64,000 nt of DNA from Candidatus Ozemibacter sibiricus (GTDB taxonomy: Bacteria > Muiribacteriota > Ozemobacteria > Ozemobacterales > Ozemobacteraceae): contig QOQW01000001.1 in assembly GCA_003327425.1 (NCBI GenBank), positions 62,001-126,000 on the forward strand. Direction: 5' to 3'. The notes beneath the pieces were generated by a model. The model worked only from the letters and a program-made list of their open reading frames with translations. It ran no database searches and was not told the origin of the DNA. Each line of letters begins with the position of its first letter. The stretch's first letter is position 1. The translations under genes and the position numbers were made by a program. Below, piece by piece: positions 20,258 to 28,399 of this stretch.

Positions 20258-21121
20258 TCAGCTGTGCTCTGGTCGGCCGGGCGTCCCAACGCTTGTTCCG
20301 ATGCCGGCGTTGATCGTCGCCGGGGATTGTTTGTGGCGTTCGAGGTCGTCCAGGCAGAACGCCCGACCTTCCGGGCCGCACTGCGCGCACGTGCAATATC
20401 GGAATTCCAGGTCGGGCCCATCTCGCTCGGTCCGGCCGCAGGCCGTGCAGCGGTGGCGCGGGGCGGCGGCGGCGACGGCGGCCAGGCGGTCGAGGCGGGC
20501 GGCTTGCCGGGCCCGCTTCGCCCGCCCCTGCACCCCTCGCCAGAAGGCCGGGCCGAAGAACAGGAGGTAGTTGCCGATGGCGGCGAGCGCGGCCGCTTTC
20601 AAAGCCCACGGCAGGGTCGCCACTCCCCAGAGGATGCCCAGGCCGCTCAACAGGGCCAGATATTTCGCTTTCACCGGCAGAATGAAGAAGATCAGGAACT
20701 CGTAGTCGGGAAACAACGTCGCGAACGCCAGGAACAGCGACAGGTTCAAGAAGTAGCTGCCCATCATGAAGAACGGGAAGAAGAACGCCAGTCCGAGAGT
20801 GCAGAACGCTCCTGTCAAGTAGTACAGAGTGAAGCGGAACGGCCCCCATTCCTCTTCCAGGGCATCTCCGGCCAGTACCAGCAGCATGGCTTCGAACAGG
20901 AAGAACAAGGGGTGCTGGCTGACCGGCACGAACACGAAGCTGGCCAGGCGCCAGATCTGGCCTTCCCACACGGCCTCGCCCTGCAGCAGGAAGGCTTCTC
21001 GGTCCAGGATTCCCATGAACTCGGCCCCGAAGATGATCAGCATGCCGCTGGCCACGATGCGGGTCAGGCCGGGAATGGCGATCCATCCCAGCGAACGCTC
21101 CAGGCGATCGATCAGCGCCAT
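20258..21121 (-). CDS. Rhomboid-like membrane protein lacking the catalytic serine motif, with C-terminal zinc ribbon
   Basis: 287 residues. Five to six membrane helices follow an amphipathic N-terminus. The block SQHPLFFLFEAMLLVLAG with ALEEEWGPFRF is the rhomboid-family loop and second helix (E/Q-x-x-W-G). Where active rhomboids have GxSG, this protein reads FMMGSYFLNLS, so it is likely a non-protease rhomboid homologue. After about residue 215 comes a basic stretch and a Cys cluster (CTACGRTE ... YCTCAQCG ... FC) that looks like a zinc-binding domain on the cytoplasmic side. It lies 43 bp downstream of the HEAT protein gene. Function unknown; a chaperone or adaptor role in the membrane is inference. 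Confidence 0.65.
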   Translation of the reverse strand: MALIDRLERSLGWIAIPGLTRIVASGMLIIFGAEFMGILDREAFLLQGEAVWEGQIWRLASFVFVPVSQHPLFFLFEAMLLVLAGDALEEEWGPFRFTLYYLTGAFCTLGLAFFFPFFMMGSYFLNLSLFLAFATLFPDYEFLIFFILPVKAKYLALLSGLGILWGVATLPWALKAAALAAIGNYLLFFGPAFWRGVQGRAKRARQAARLDRLAAVAAAAPRHRCTACGRTERDGPDLEFRYCTCAQCGPEGRAFCLDDLERHKQSPATINAGIGTSVGTPGRPEHS

Positions 21122-21164
21122 CGGCCAGCGGCCTCCCGTCCCCGGTCGGTCTTGCCCATCGTGA

Positions 21165-23651
21165 TCATGATCGGGGTTTGAAGCTGTGGCATTCGGCCAC
21201 GATGCTGCCGTCCTTCAGCTTCTGGTAGGGCAGCAGCTCGACCTCGACCTCGTCGTTGCCGACCAGGAAGGGCAAGGAGGCGATCCCTTCCAGGAGGTAG
21301 GTCTGTGCCTCATGCTCGATCGCGACCAGGCCATCCGGACGGACCTCCTTGACCCGGGCGATGATCCGCCCCATCCGGTTCATGCGCACCCCGTCCGGGA
21401 TCTCGGAACGGTGGATCAGCTCGGCATCTGCCTTGCGCGGATCGAAAGGTTCGGGCCGGGCGGGCAGCGAGCCGGTCTCGCTCGGGGTCAGCAGGCGCAG
21501 GAACATCGACGGGAGGAAGGCCAGCACCGTGATGAGGGCCAGCACCAAGGCATAGGTCCGCCACTCGCCGCCCGCGGCTTTGTCCTTGTTCAGCGCCTCT
21601 TCGCGCTTCGCCGTCTGGCGGCTGCGCATGGCCGCCCGGACCTGGGCTACCGCGTAGGGCTTGGGCGCGGCGGTCGCCTCGGGGGCGACGGGCTCCGCGC
21701 CGGTCACGGCGGGCGCCGGCGTACCGGTCTGTGACAGGGAACCTGCAGGGGGGGAAGAAGGTGGCGCCTGCCCCGCTGCCGTTTTTTCCGCCCGCGGCGC
21801 TCCACGTTTGGCCCGGGTCGCCCCGGCGGCTTCATCATCCAGGCCGAGCTGCAGGATCAGGTCGAACAGGTCCATGCGGGCCTGGGCGATGGTCATCGAG
21901 ACCGACGGATTGGAACGGGCATGGACGCGGTCGAGCTGATCGAGCAGTTCGACCGAGGGATTGGACAGCAGCACCACCAGGATCTGCCGGGCGATGGCCG
22001 AATGATCTTCCTTTTCCAGGGTCGTGAGCAGGAGGCTCGAGACCTTCTCGACGGGGAACAGGAAGAGGCTGCCGACGGCGTTGGCGCGGGTGGCGGGGTC
22101 GGGCGACGCCAGCATGCCGGCCAGGGCCTGCAGGGCCGCGGCTTCGTCGTGCTGGCGGGCGATCTTGATGCCCCGCGCCCGCAACCGGGTATCCGAGCTG
22201 GCCAGCATGGCCGGCAGGAAGGGCAGCAGCTTGCGGGCATCGGCTTTTTCGATGACTCGACTGGCGGCGGCCTGCAAGCTGGGGTCGCTTTCGCGCATCG
22301 CCGCTTCGGCGATCGGCAGGCTCTCATTGGTGGAATCGAGCCGGGCGAGCGCATGGAGCGCCGCCACCCGCACCATCGGGCTGCCGCTGCGCGCTTCCTC
22401 CCGCACCCAATCGGCCCAGAGCTTGAACCCCTCTTCATCGAGGGCCCGCAGGAACTGCCGCTTGTCTTCGTCGCCATACTGGCCGGGCGAGCCGGCCAGC
22501 GCCGCCAGCTGTTTTTCTTTGGCGTAGGCCTGCTGCAATTGCCGCGCCAGTTCTTCGGTGGCGGGGTTGAGGGCCAGCCGCTCCACCGTCGCCCGCACCT
22601 CGGGAAGGTCCATGTTCCGGGACAACCACGTGGCCAGCGCGTCGCGGCGCGGCCCCGCCGTCAGCGTGATCTGCACCTCCAGATCGGCCAGGAACTTCTT
22701 CAACCGCTCCTGCCGCCAGCGTGCCAGCATCGCCTCGGGGGTGGCTTCGGCCGCCGGCACCAGGCCGGTGGCGGCCAGGGCCTGGCACAGCACCTTGAAC
22801 AAGGTGGTCAGGGTGGCCGCCTGCTTCTTGTCGGCCGTGGTATCGATCAGGTCGAGCAGACGCAGGGCGCTGTCGACCTCCGGATTGGAGGCCAGCAAAG
22901 TGCCGCATCCCTTCAACACCTCGGGATCGGTCTCCTCCTGGAGGATGGCGAACAACAGCTCCCGAACCTTCGGAAACGGGAACAGGAAGGCGATCGACAG
23001 GCCGGCCAGCCGATCTTCTTGCCGCCGTGAGGCCAGCAGCTCGGCCAGGTGGGCCTCCGCCTCCTCGGGGTCGATGCGGCGCAGGGCGGTGATGGCGCGG
23101 CCGCGCACCAGCGGGTGGGTCGAGGCGAGCAGGTCGGGCAGCAGCGGCTGCAAGGCGGTGGGCGACAGCGCCTCCAGCGCTTCCAGGAACGGCAGCACCA
23201 GATTCGAATCGGTGGCCTTGAGCTGTTCGACCAGCCAGGGGACGTCTTCTTCTCCGCCGTTCTTGCTGAGGAAGACCGCCACCGCGGGCTTCACCTCGTC
23301 GGGAATCTGCGCGCGCCGCTCCCGGATCAGGGCGAGCAGGCGCGGGATCTCGACCTTGAGGGGCGCCAGCAGCGTCGTGCGGTCGAGGAAGGCGCCAGGC
23401 CCTGGGCTGGGCGCCGCCCCGCCGCTGCTCTCTTCCGGTTTCTGGCCGAGCCGGGCCTGGATCTTGGCGATGGCCTGGGCCGCGAAGAACGACAGCTCCC
23501 GGTCGTTGCTTTCGGCCAGCTTCCGCAAGCGATAGATCACTTCCGGATCGGTCGAGATCTTGGCGAGTTGCACCACCGCCCCGATGACGACCGACCGCTT
23601 GTCGGAGGCGAGCTGGGCGATCAGCCCCTGTTCAGGGGAGGTGTCGCTCAC
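21165..23651 (-). CDS. Large HEAT-repeat protein with C-terminal membrane segment
   Basis: 828 residues from GTG 23651, which overlaps the stop of the STAS gene by 4 bp (GTGA); the frame upstream of it is only a shadow of that gene. Nearly the whole N-terminal 560 residues consist of HEAT-type helical pairs (for example LASDKRSVVIGAVVQLAKI, LLASTHPLVRGRAITALRR, MLASPDPATRANAVGSLF). A Pro/Ala-rich linker is followed by one membrane helix (YALVLALITVLAFLPSMFL, about residue 705) and a small C-terminal beta domain ending FKPRS. HEAT solenoids are protein-protein scaffolds. Tight coupling to a STAS domain protein suggests they act together in signalling or envelope organisation. Confidence 0.8.
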   Translation of the reverse strand: MSDTSPEQGLIAQLASDKRSVVIGAVVQLAKISTDPEVIYRLRKLAESNDRELSFFAAQAIAKIQARLGQKPEESSGGAAPSPGPGAFLDRTTLLAPLKVEIPRLLALIRERRAQIPDEVKPAVAVFLSKNGGEEDVPWLVEQLKATDSNLVLPFLEALEALSPTALQPLLPDLLASTHPLVRGRAITALRRIDPEEAEAHLAELLASRRQEDRLAGLSIAFLFPFPKVRELLFAILQEETDPEVLKGCGTLLASNPEVDSALRLLDLIDTTADKKQAATLTTLFKVLCQALAATGLVPAAEATPEAMLARWRQERLKKFLADLEVQITLTAGPRRDALATWLSRNMDLPEVRATVERLALNPATEELARQLQQAYAKEKQLAALAGSPGQYGDEDKRQFLRALDEEGFKLWADWVREEARSGSPMVRVAALHALARLDSTNESLPIAEAAMRESDPSLQAAASRVIEKADARKLLPFLPAMLASSDTRLRARGIKIARQHDEAAALQALAGMLASPDPATRANAVGSLFLFPVEKVSSLLLTTLEKEDHSAIARQILVVLLSNPSVELLDQLDRVHARSNPSVSMTIAQARMDLFDLILQLGLDDEAAGATRAKRGAPRAEKTAAGQAPPSSPPAGSLSQTGTPAPAVTGAEPVAPEATAAPKPYAVAQVRAAMRSRQTAKREEALNKDKAAGGEWRTYALVLALITVLAFLPSMFLRLLTPSETGSLPARPEPFDPRKADAELIHRSEIPDGVRMNRMGRIIARVKEVRPDGLVAIEHEAQTYLLEGIASLPFLVGNDEVEVELLPYQKLKDGSIVAECHSFKPRS

Positions 23652-24001
23652 GACCCGAAGTAGGCTTTGGCTTCTTCCACAGTGGCGAACAACGTGCCGA
23701 CCTGGTTCATCCCGGCGATCTGGAAGGCCTCGAGCACCAGGTTCGACATCTTGCAGAAGCCGATCTCCAGATGGTGGGTGTCTTGCAGGTTCTCGCAGAT
23801 ATCGATCAGGGCGGCCAGCCCGTTGCTGTTGACCACGGGAGCTTCGCTGAAATCGAAGATCACGTATTTCAACCCCTGCAGATTCACGGCCTTCACCGAC
23901 TCGGTCAGCTTCTTTCCGAGCGCTTCGGCAAAGTACCCCACGGGGTTGATCATCAACCAGGGCGGATCGACCCTGATGTGGCATTCGACAGGTTTGTTCA
24001 C
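23648..24001 (-). CDS. STAS-domain anti-sigma factor antagonist-like protein
   Basis: 117 residues if started at GTG 24001, which has GGAGGA nine bases upstream; ATG 24031 would add ten residues. The fold is STAS: a first strand (IRVDPPWLMINPVGYF), then LKYVIFDFSEAPVVNSNGLAALIDIC. In the SpoIIAA family this last block carries a phosphorylatable Ser after D-S/N-x-G; here it is VNSNGLA, with Ser next to Asn, so phosphorylation by an anti-sigma kinase is plausible. SpoIIE-type phosphatase genes for such systems exist elsewhere in the window (49.7-51.3 kb). The following HEAT gene overlaps it by 4 bp. Confidence 0.8.
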   Translation of the reverse strand: MNKPVECHIRVDPPWLMINPVGYFAEALGKKLTESVKAVNLQGLKYVIFDFSEAPVVNSNGLAALIDICENLQDTHHLEIGFCKMSNLVLEAFQIAGMNQVGTLFATVEEAKAYFGS

Positions 24002-24145
24002 GGTTCCGGATCCTCCGGCGACATCATACATGGATCGACCCGCTTCCGGCAAGAGCGTGCGTCACCCGCTCGCCTCGCCGGTCGACGAACGACGCTTCAC
24101 CCTCTGCCCTGCGGGGGCGCGGGCGGCGTCCCCCGATGGCGCCGA

Positions 24146-26161
24146 TCAGGGTTGCAGACTCAAGCGGGGCGCTCCGGCCTCGTCCTGCCGCAGGCGGGCG
24201 CTGGTGTGGCCTTGCTGGCGGACGATGTGCGGGGTGATGAAGATGATCAATTCCGTCCGGGATTCCTTCCAGGTTTTCTTCCGGAAGAGCTGGCCGATGC
24301 CCGGCAGATCGCCCAGGAAGGGAACCTTGGCGACCGTCTCATTCTTGTCGGTCTTGATCATGCCACCGATCACGATCGTGTGGTTGTTCTTGATGATGAC
24401 CTGGGTCTGGGCGCTGCGATTGCTGAGGTTCGGCGTGGAGTTGCCCCCCAGGGTGGTGAACCCCAGCACGCTGCTGATGGTCGGATTGATGTCGAGGAAG
24501 ACCTCGTCGTTCCCGGTGACCGAGGGGGTGACTTGCAGCGTGATGTTGGCGTTGGCCTGAGAGATGGTATTGGTGACGTTGCCGGTCTGGGCGTTCACCT
24601 GCGAGGCCGACACATACGGAATCGCCTGCCCGACCGTGATGTTGGCCTGGCGGTTGTTCAAGGTGGTGATGACCGGATTGCTCAGCACCTTGGCGAACGA
24701 CTTGGTCTTGAGCATCGCCAGCAACGCCCGGAACTGCTGGACGTTCAAGCTGCCCCACCGGAAGACCCCGGTGCCGCCGGCATCCGACGTCTCGGGGGCG
24801 ACCGACATGTCGAACACGTTCTCGTCGGTGCCGGGAATGGGGATCTGCTTCTGCCAATTGATGCCGAGCCGCTCTTCCTCGTTGAGATCGATCTCATAGA
24901 TGTGGGCATCGATCGTCACCTGGATCGGCGCGACATCGAGCTTGCCGATCAGCTCCCTGATCCGATCGAGGTTCGATTGGGTGTCGGTGATGATCATCAT
25001 GTCCATCCGGCCACCGCCCGCCCCGCCGCCGCCCCCCACCGCCGCCATCGAGGCCTGGCTCGAGGAGTAGGGCTGGATCTGGGCCGCCGGGGCGATCATG
25101 CGGATGGGCTCGGTGAGATTGCCGGCATCGACGTAATCGAGGTAGAACACCTCGGTGACAGGTCGGGAAGTGACTTCCACGGCCTGTTCCTTGACGTCGA
25201 TCTGGGGCAGCAGCTTCCGGATCTTATCCAGGACATGCTGTGTGTCCGTCACCATCAGGGAGTTGGTGCGGGCATCGACTTCCGATTTGCCGCGATCAGG
25301 AGTCAGCAACCGATCGATGATCTCCTTGACCTGGGCCGCATTGGTGTTCTGGATGTTGAAGATCGTGGTGACCAGGGGCGCATTGGCGATCGGGAAGATG
25401 CTCAGGATGTTGCCCTGCCAGGTGAACGCCAGGTCGTAGTTCCGCAGCAGGGTATTGAAGGCTTCTTCGACTGTGATGTTGCTGAACAGGATGGTGACAT
25501 TCCCCTGGATGGCCGAATGCAGCATCAGGTTGATGTTGACCAGTTGCGCCAGGGAACGCAGCGCATCGGCCAGGGCGGTGTCGCGGAAGTCGAGCTGCCG
25601 GATCTGCATGTCGACGCCGGGGGGGAGCTTGAGGTTGCCGCCCAGGATGTATTCCGGATTGGCATTGGGGTCGGTTGGCGGCGCCGGTGGCGTAAGCCCC
25701 TGCGGTTGAGCCCCAGTCACCGGGCCGCTCGGCGTCGAGGTCGCCGGGGGCGGCGTGAGCTGGAAGAGGGGTGACATCTCCGGGCGCTTCATGGCCGGCG
25801 GGGCGGCCGGAATGGGCCACGGCGAGAGCAGGTCAGGCTTCGGCAGGGGGGCGCCTCCGGGGGGCGCATGCCGGATGCGGACGCCGTTCCCCAGATCGAT
25901 CCAGTCCATGCTGCGGGAAAAGCTGCGCGCCGAGGCGGTCGGGCCCGGGCTGGGACGGCTCATGGATGGGCCGACCATCCCTACAGGGGGGGGGACCTTG
26001 ATCGATCCGCTCGGCTCGCGACGAGGCATGGGCTGCCACCCTCCGTTGGCCGCCGGCGCGCGGGGCGACCGGGCCTGGACGACCGGAGCGGTGCCGGCCG
26101 ACAGCAGAAGCCCGACCAGGATGGCGCACAGCAACGCCTTCCGATCCCCCAGGATCGCCAC
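24146..26161 (-). CDS. pilQ: Type IV pilus secretin PilQ
   Basis: 671 residues from GTG 26161 with AGGAGG five bases upstream. It forms the outer-membrane channel through which the pilus passes. A signal peptide (LLCAILVGLLLSAGTAPVVQA) is followed by a Pro-rich linker, then an N0/STN domain (about 170-245: IRQLDFRDTALADALRSLA). Next come N1/secretin_N repeats (FNIQNTNAAQVKEIIDRLL; a Gly-rich loop near residue 370), and the secretin barrel domain with LSNPVITTLNNRQANI, VTPSVTGNDEVFLDINP and the C-terminal VPFLGDLPGIGQLFRKK signature. No AMIN domain is obvious. It is the last gene of the PilMN-PilO-PilP-lipoprotein-PilQ series. Confidence 0.93.
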   Translation of the reverse strand: MAILGDRKALLCAILVGLLLSAGTAPVVQARSPRAPAANGGWQPMPRREPSGSIKVPPPVGMVGPSMSRPSPGPTASARSFSRSMDWIDLGNGVRIRHAPPGGAPLPKPDLLSPWPIPAAPPAMKRPEMSPLFQLTPPPATSTPSGPVTGAQPQGLTPPAPPTDPNANPEYILGGNLKLPPGVDMQIRQLDFRDTALADALRSLAQLVNINLMLHSAIQGNVTILFSNITVEEAFNTLLRNYDLAFTWQGNILSIFPIANAPLVTTIFNIQNTNAAQVKEIIDRLLTPDRGKSEVDARTNSLMVTDTQHVLDKIRKLLPQIDVKEQAVEVTSRPVTEVFYLDYVDAGNLTEPIRMIAPAAQIQPYSSSQASMAAVGGGGGAGGGRMDMMIITDTQSNLDRIRELIGKLDVAPIQVTIDAHIYEIDLNEEERLGINWQKQIPIPGTDENVFDMSVAPETSDAGGTGVFRWGSLNVQQFRALLAMLKTKSFAKVLSNPVITTLNNRQANITVGQAIPYVSASQVNAQTGNVTNTISQANANITLQVTPSVTGNDEVFLDINPTISSVLGFTTLGGNSTPNLSNRSAQTQVIIKNNHTIVIGGMIKTDKNETVAKVPFLGDLPGIGQLFRKKTWKESRTELIIFITPHIVRQQGHTSARLRQDEAGAPRLSLQP

Positions 26162-26304
26162 ATTCGCCTCCTGATGATGATTCCCTTATTTCATCGGCAT
26201 CTTCCCGGGGAACCCAAAGAATCGCCATCTTGCTCGGACAAGGCCGCTTCCTGGGTCAGGAGGTCGGGAATCCCGGGCCGATGCTTGAAGGTGGCAGGGG
26301 CGCC

Positions 26305-26328
26305 GCCGCTCTCGTCATCAAGAGCGGC
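26305..26328. repeat. 8-bp inverted repeat in the pilQ leader region
   Basis: GCCGCTCT and AGAGCGGC pair across an 8-base loop, between the small lipoprotein gene (stop 26385) and pilQ (start 26161). No T run follows, so termination is unlikely. It could be a regulatory or mRNA-processing structure. The 223-bp gap has no further recognisable feature. Confidence 0.3.
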
Positions 26329-26384
26329 CGTTCGTCACGCGTTCGACACGATGATTCCTCGGCCGTGATGGGCCGATGAAGGCT

Positions 26385-26843
26385 CTAGAGCAGTCGACAA
26401 TAGACTTCTTTGACGATCAGATTGTCATTGGCGTCGCGGAACGTGAGTCTGATCGTCGCTGTAATAGGGGTGATCAGAGAGGGAGTCAGCTTGACCAGAT
26501 CCAGGAGCTGGGCCGAAAATGGGGTGATGACGACGGTGACGGAATCGGACTCCCATCGGCCATGGATCGGCGTTTCAGGAAGGCGGACGCTGGTCAGTGC
26601 TTGTCCTGTATTGGTGCGGTAGCTGACGGAATACGAGACGGGATTGGCGTAGATTTTGTTTTCCAGGGCACAGGTGATGGTCACCTGCGAAAGAGCGGTG
26701 GTCGTCGAGGCGACGAAATCGGCAGGTTCAACCTTGGAAATATGGATCTCGGCTCTCGGCAGCAGCGTTTTTTCCAGGCAGCCGGTTCCGAACAGCCCCA
26801 ACCCTAGGGCCAGACCGAAGAAGAGGACCATCCGCCATCCCAT
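26385..26843 (-). CDS. Small lipoprotein encoded between pilP and pilQ
   Basis: 152 residues. The N-terminus MGWRMVLFFGLALGLGLFGTGC is a lipoprotein signal; the mature protein is beta-rich (ALSQVTITCALENKIYANPV, ITATIRLTFRDANDN) and contains no helix-rich TPR as classical pilotins PilF/PilW do. It resembles an Ig-like or C2-like sandwich that could sit on the periplasmic face of the outer membrane. The position directly upstream of the secretin gene suggests a pilotin or secretin-associated role, but that is inference from context. No family was recognised. Confidence 0.65.
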   Translation of the reverse strand: MGWRMVLFFGLALGLGLFGTGCLEKTLLPRAEIHISKVEPADFVASTTTALSQVTITCALENKIYANPVSYSVSYRTNTGQALTSVRLPETPIHGRWESDSVTVVITPFSAQLLDLVKLTPSLITPITATIRLTFRDANDNLIVKEVYCRLL

Positions 26844-27064
26844 GATCCTTCACATCGGCTGCATGCATGGAAGTGTTGACCCATCGCCAGGTCATTTGAT
26901 GCCACGAAGCGAGCGAAAGGCGGAATGTTCCCTTCACACGTGGTGGCGCCGTTCTGCTGGCGTGGATATGCGGAGCGGTTTGCCGGCTGGAACCATGAAT
27001 CAACCATCCTGCCGCTGAAAGAGATGGGGAAGGTTGTGGCAAGGGGTCTGGCGTGCGAAATGGC

Positions 27065-27757
27065 TCACCGGGATTTTCTGAAGGTATCGGCAAACGTGTA
27101 GGTGCCATCCGAGGCGATGTTGACCACTACCCCTTTTTTGGGGATGATGAACTTTCCTGATTCATTCTCGAGGAGGATCAGCTCTTTTTCCACCTTGATG
27201 ATGGGGATGTCATTGAACAGGTCTCCTGCTTTGTACAGGCGACTGTCGACGATGGCGAGCAGGGCGTTGGGAGTTTCGATGGTGCCCAGGAAATCGCCAG
27301 GCATCAAAGAGGTGGGCTTGGTCGGTTTCTTCTCGCCGCCTTCCACCACCTCCTCTTTCGATTTGCCCGCTGCTTCCATCATGGCGATGAAAGGTGAAGG
27401 TTCGAAGGGTGTCCGGGTCAGTCGAGAAAAGGCGAGAATGATCGGATCGCCCTCTTCTTTCGGCTGGGCCGCTTGATTGGCTTCAGAGGGGGCACTGGCC
27501 ACCAGGTTGGCAGGTTGCTCGCCGTCGCCCGGCTCGTCTGACGCTTCAGGGGGCGGGGTGGACGTTGCCACCTCGGCTGGCTCCGTGGCGGGGTCCGGGG
27601 ATGGGCGTGGCGTAGCGACCTCGAGGTCGTCCAGGTTGACGGCTACCGCCACTTTTCTCGGGGGCCTGGGAGGAGACTTGGGGCGGTTCTTGAACCATTG
27701 AAACCCCATGGCCGCCGAGAGAATGATCAAGCTCAGGAAGAACAATCGCTTTCCCAT
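27065..27757 (-). CDS. pilP: Type IV pilus inner-membrane lipoprotein-like protein PilP
   Basis: 230 residues from ATG 27757; the frame extends 17 codons upstream into pilO territory without a better start. One N-terminal membrane helix (LFFLSLIILSAAMGF) is followed by a long Pro/Glu/Ala linker. A C-terminal beta domain comes next: GDFLGTIETPNALLAIVDSRL, then IPIIKVEKELILLENESG. It has the PilP/GspC homology-region pattern (PilP links the PilMNO platform to PilQ). It lacks the lipobox of Pseudomonas PilP and is anchored by a helix instead, like GspC. It follows pilO by 10 bp. Confidence 0.75.
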   Translation of the reverse strand: MGKRLFFLSLIILSAAMGFQWFKNRPKSPPRPPRKVAVAVNLDDLEVATPRPSPDPATEPAEVATSTPPPEASDEPGDGEQPANLVASAPSEANQAAQPKEEGDPIILAFSRLTRTPFEPSPFIAMMEAAGKSKEEVVEGGEKKPTKPTSLMPGDFLGTIETPNALLAIVDSRLYKAGDLFNDIPIIKVEKELILLENESGKFIIPKKGVVVNIASDGTYTFADTFRKSR

Positions 27758-27767
27758 CGGCTGGGCT

Positions 27768-28385
27768 CTATTCCGTTGGCTCGGCAGGCGGAGGAGCTTC
27801 CCGCACATCGGGAATGACGATGGCGGTTGGCATCAGATCGAATTTGAAGGTGCCGCTGGCATCGGGAGCCAGGGGAGGAAGTTGAACCTTGATCAGCTTG
27901 GGTTGTGTTTCCAAAATCCGCAAGAAGATCCCAAGTTGGCTGAATGTCCCTTGGAAGGTGATTTTGACGGGAAATTCCTCATACGTCAGCGTCTCGTAAC
28001 TCTTCTGGACCATCGGTTGCGGGGTGATGCTCTTGATCTCGAGTTGGGCTTGTTTCCCAAGATTTCGGAGGTGCTGGAGGAACAGGGGGGCTTCGGATTT
28101 CTTGTAGCACATTTTTTCCGCTGCCTCCATGGCCTTCCGATAATCGTTGACCTCCAGGGCGATCTTGTCTTTGTCGGTGACGGCGGCTTCGAGGGCAGCG
28201 ATCTGGTCCTGGATTCCTTTATTTTTCTTGAGCTCTTTGGCCAGGGTGACCTGGTAGGGGGAATAGATGAACTTCCATCCGAGGAAAAGGAGGGCGCCAA
28301 TGATCAGAAAAGGCTGCGCGGCGACCTTCTGGTCGGTCTTGGCGTTTTCAAGCCATTCTGTGATCGAAAAACCTTCTCCGGCCAT
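27768..28385 (-). CDS. pilO: Type IV pilus assembly protein PilO
   Basis: 205 residues from ATG 28385 with AGGAGA upstream. A short cytoplasmic tail, one membrane helix (PFLIIGALLFLGWKFIY), a coiled coil (KELKKNKGIQDQIAALEAAV) and a ferredoxin-like periplasmic domain (VKITFQGTFSQLGIFLRILE) give the standard PilO order. PilO pairs with PilN to form the inner-membrane alignment subcomplex. It is separated by 14 bp from the PilMN gene and by 10 bp from pilP. The C-terminal Pro/Glu end is a common feature. Confidence 0.88.
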   Translation of the reverse strand: MAGEGFSITEWLENAKTDQKVAAQPFLIIGALLFLGWKFIYSPYQVTLAKELKKNKGIQDQIAALEAAVTDKDKIALEVNDYRKAMEAAEKMCYKKSEAPLFLQHLRNLGKQAQLEIKSITPQPMVQKSYETLTYEEFPVKITFQGTFSQLGIFLRILETQPKLIKVQLPPLAPDASGTFKFDLMPTAIVIPDVREAPPPAEPTE

Positions 28386-28399
28386 GGGAACTTCTCCTG

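Noticed and set aside
23771-25774. A 667-codon plus-strand frame opposite pilQ
   Set aside because: The translation is rich in Asp/Arg/Gly without motifs, while the minus strand clearly encodes a secretin.
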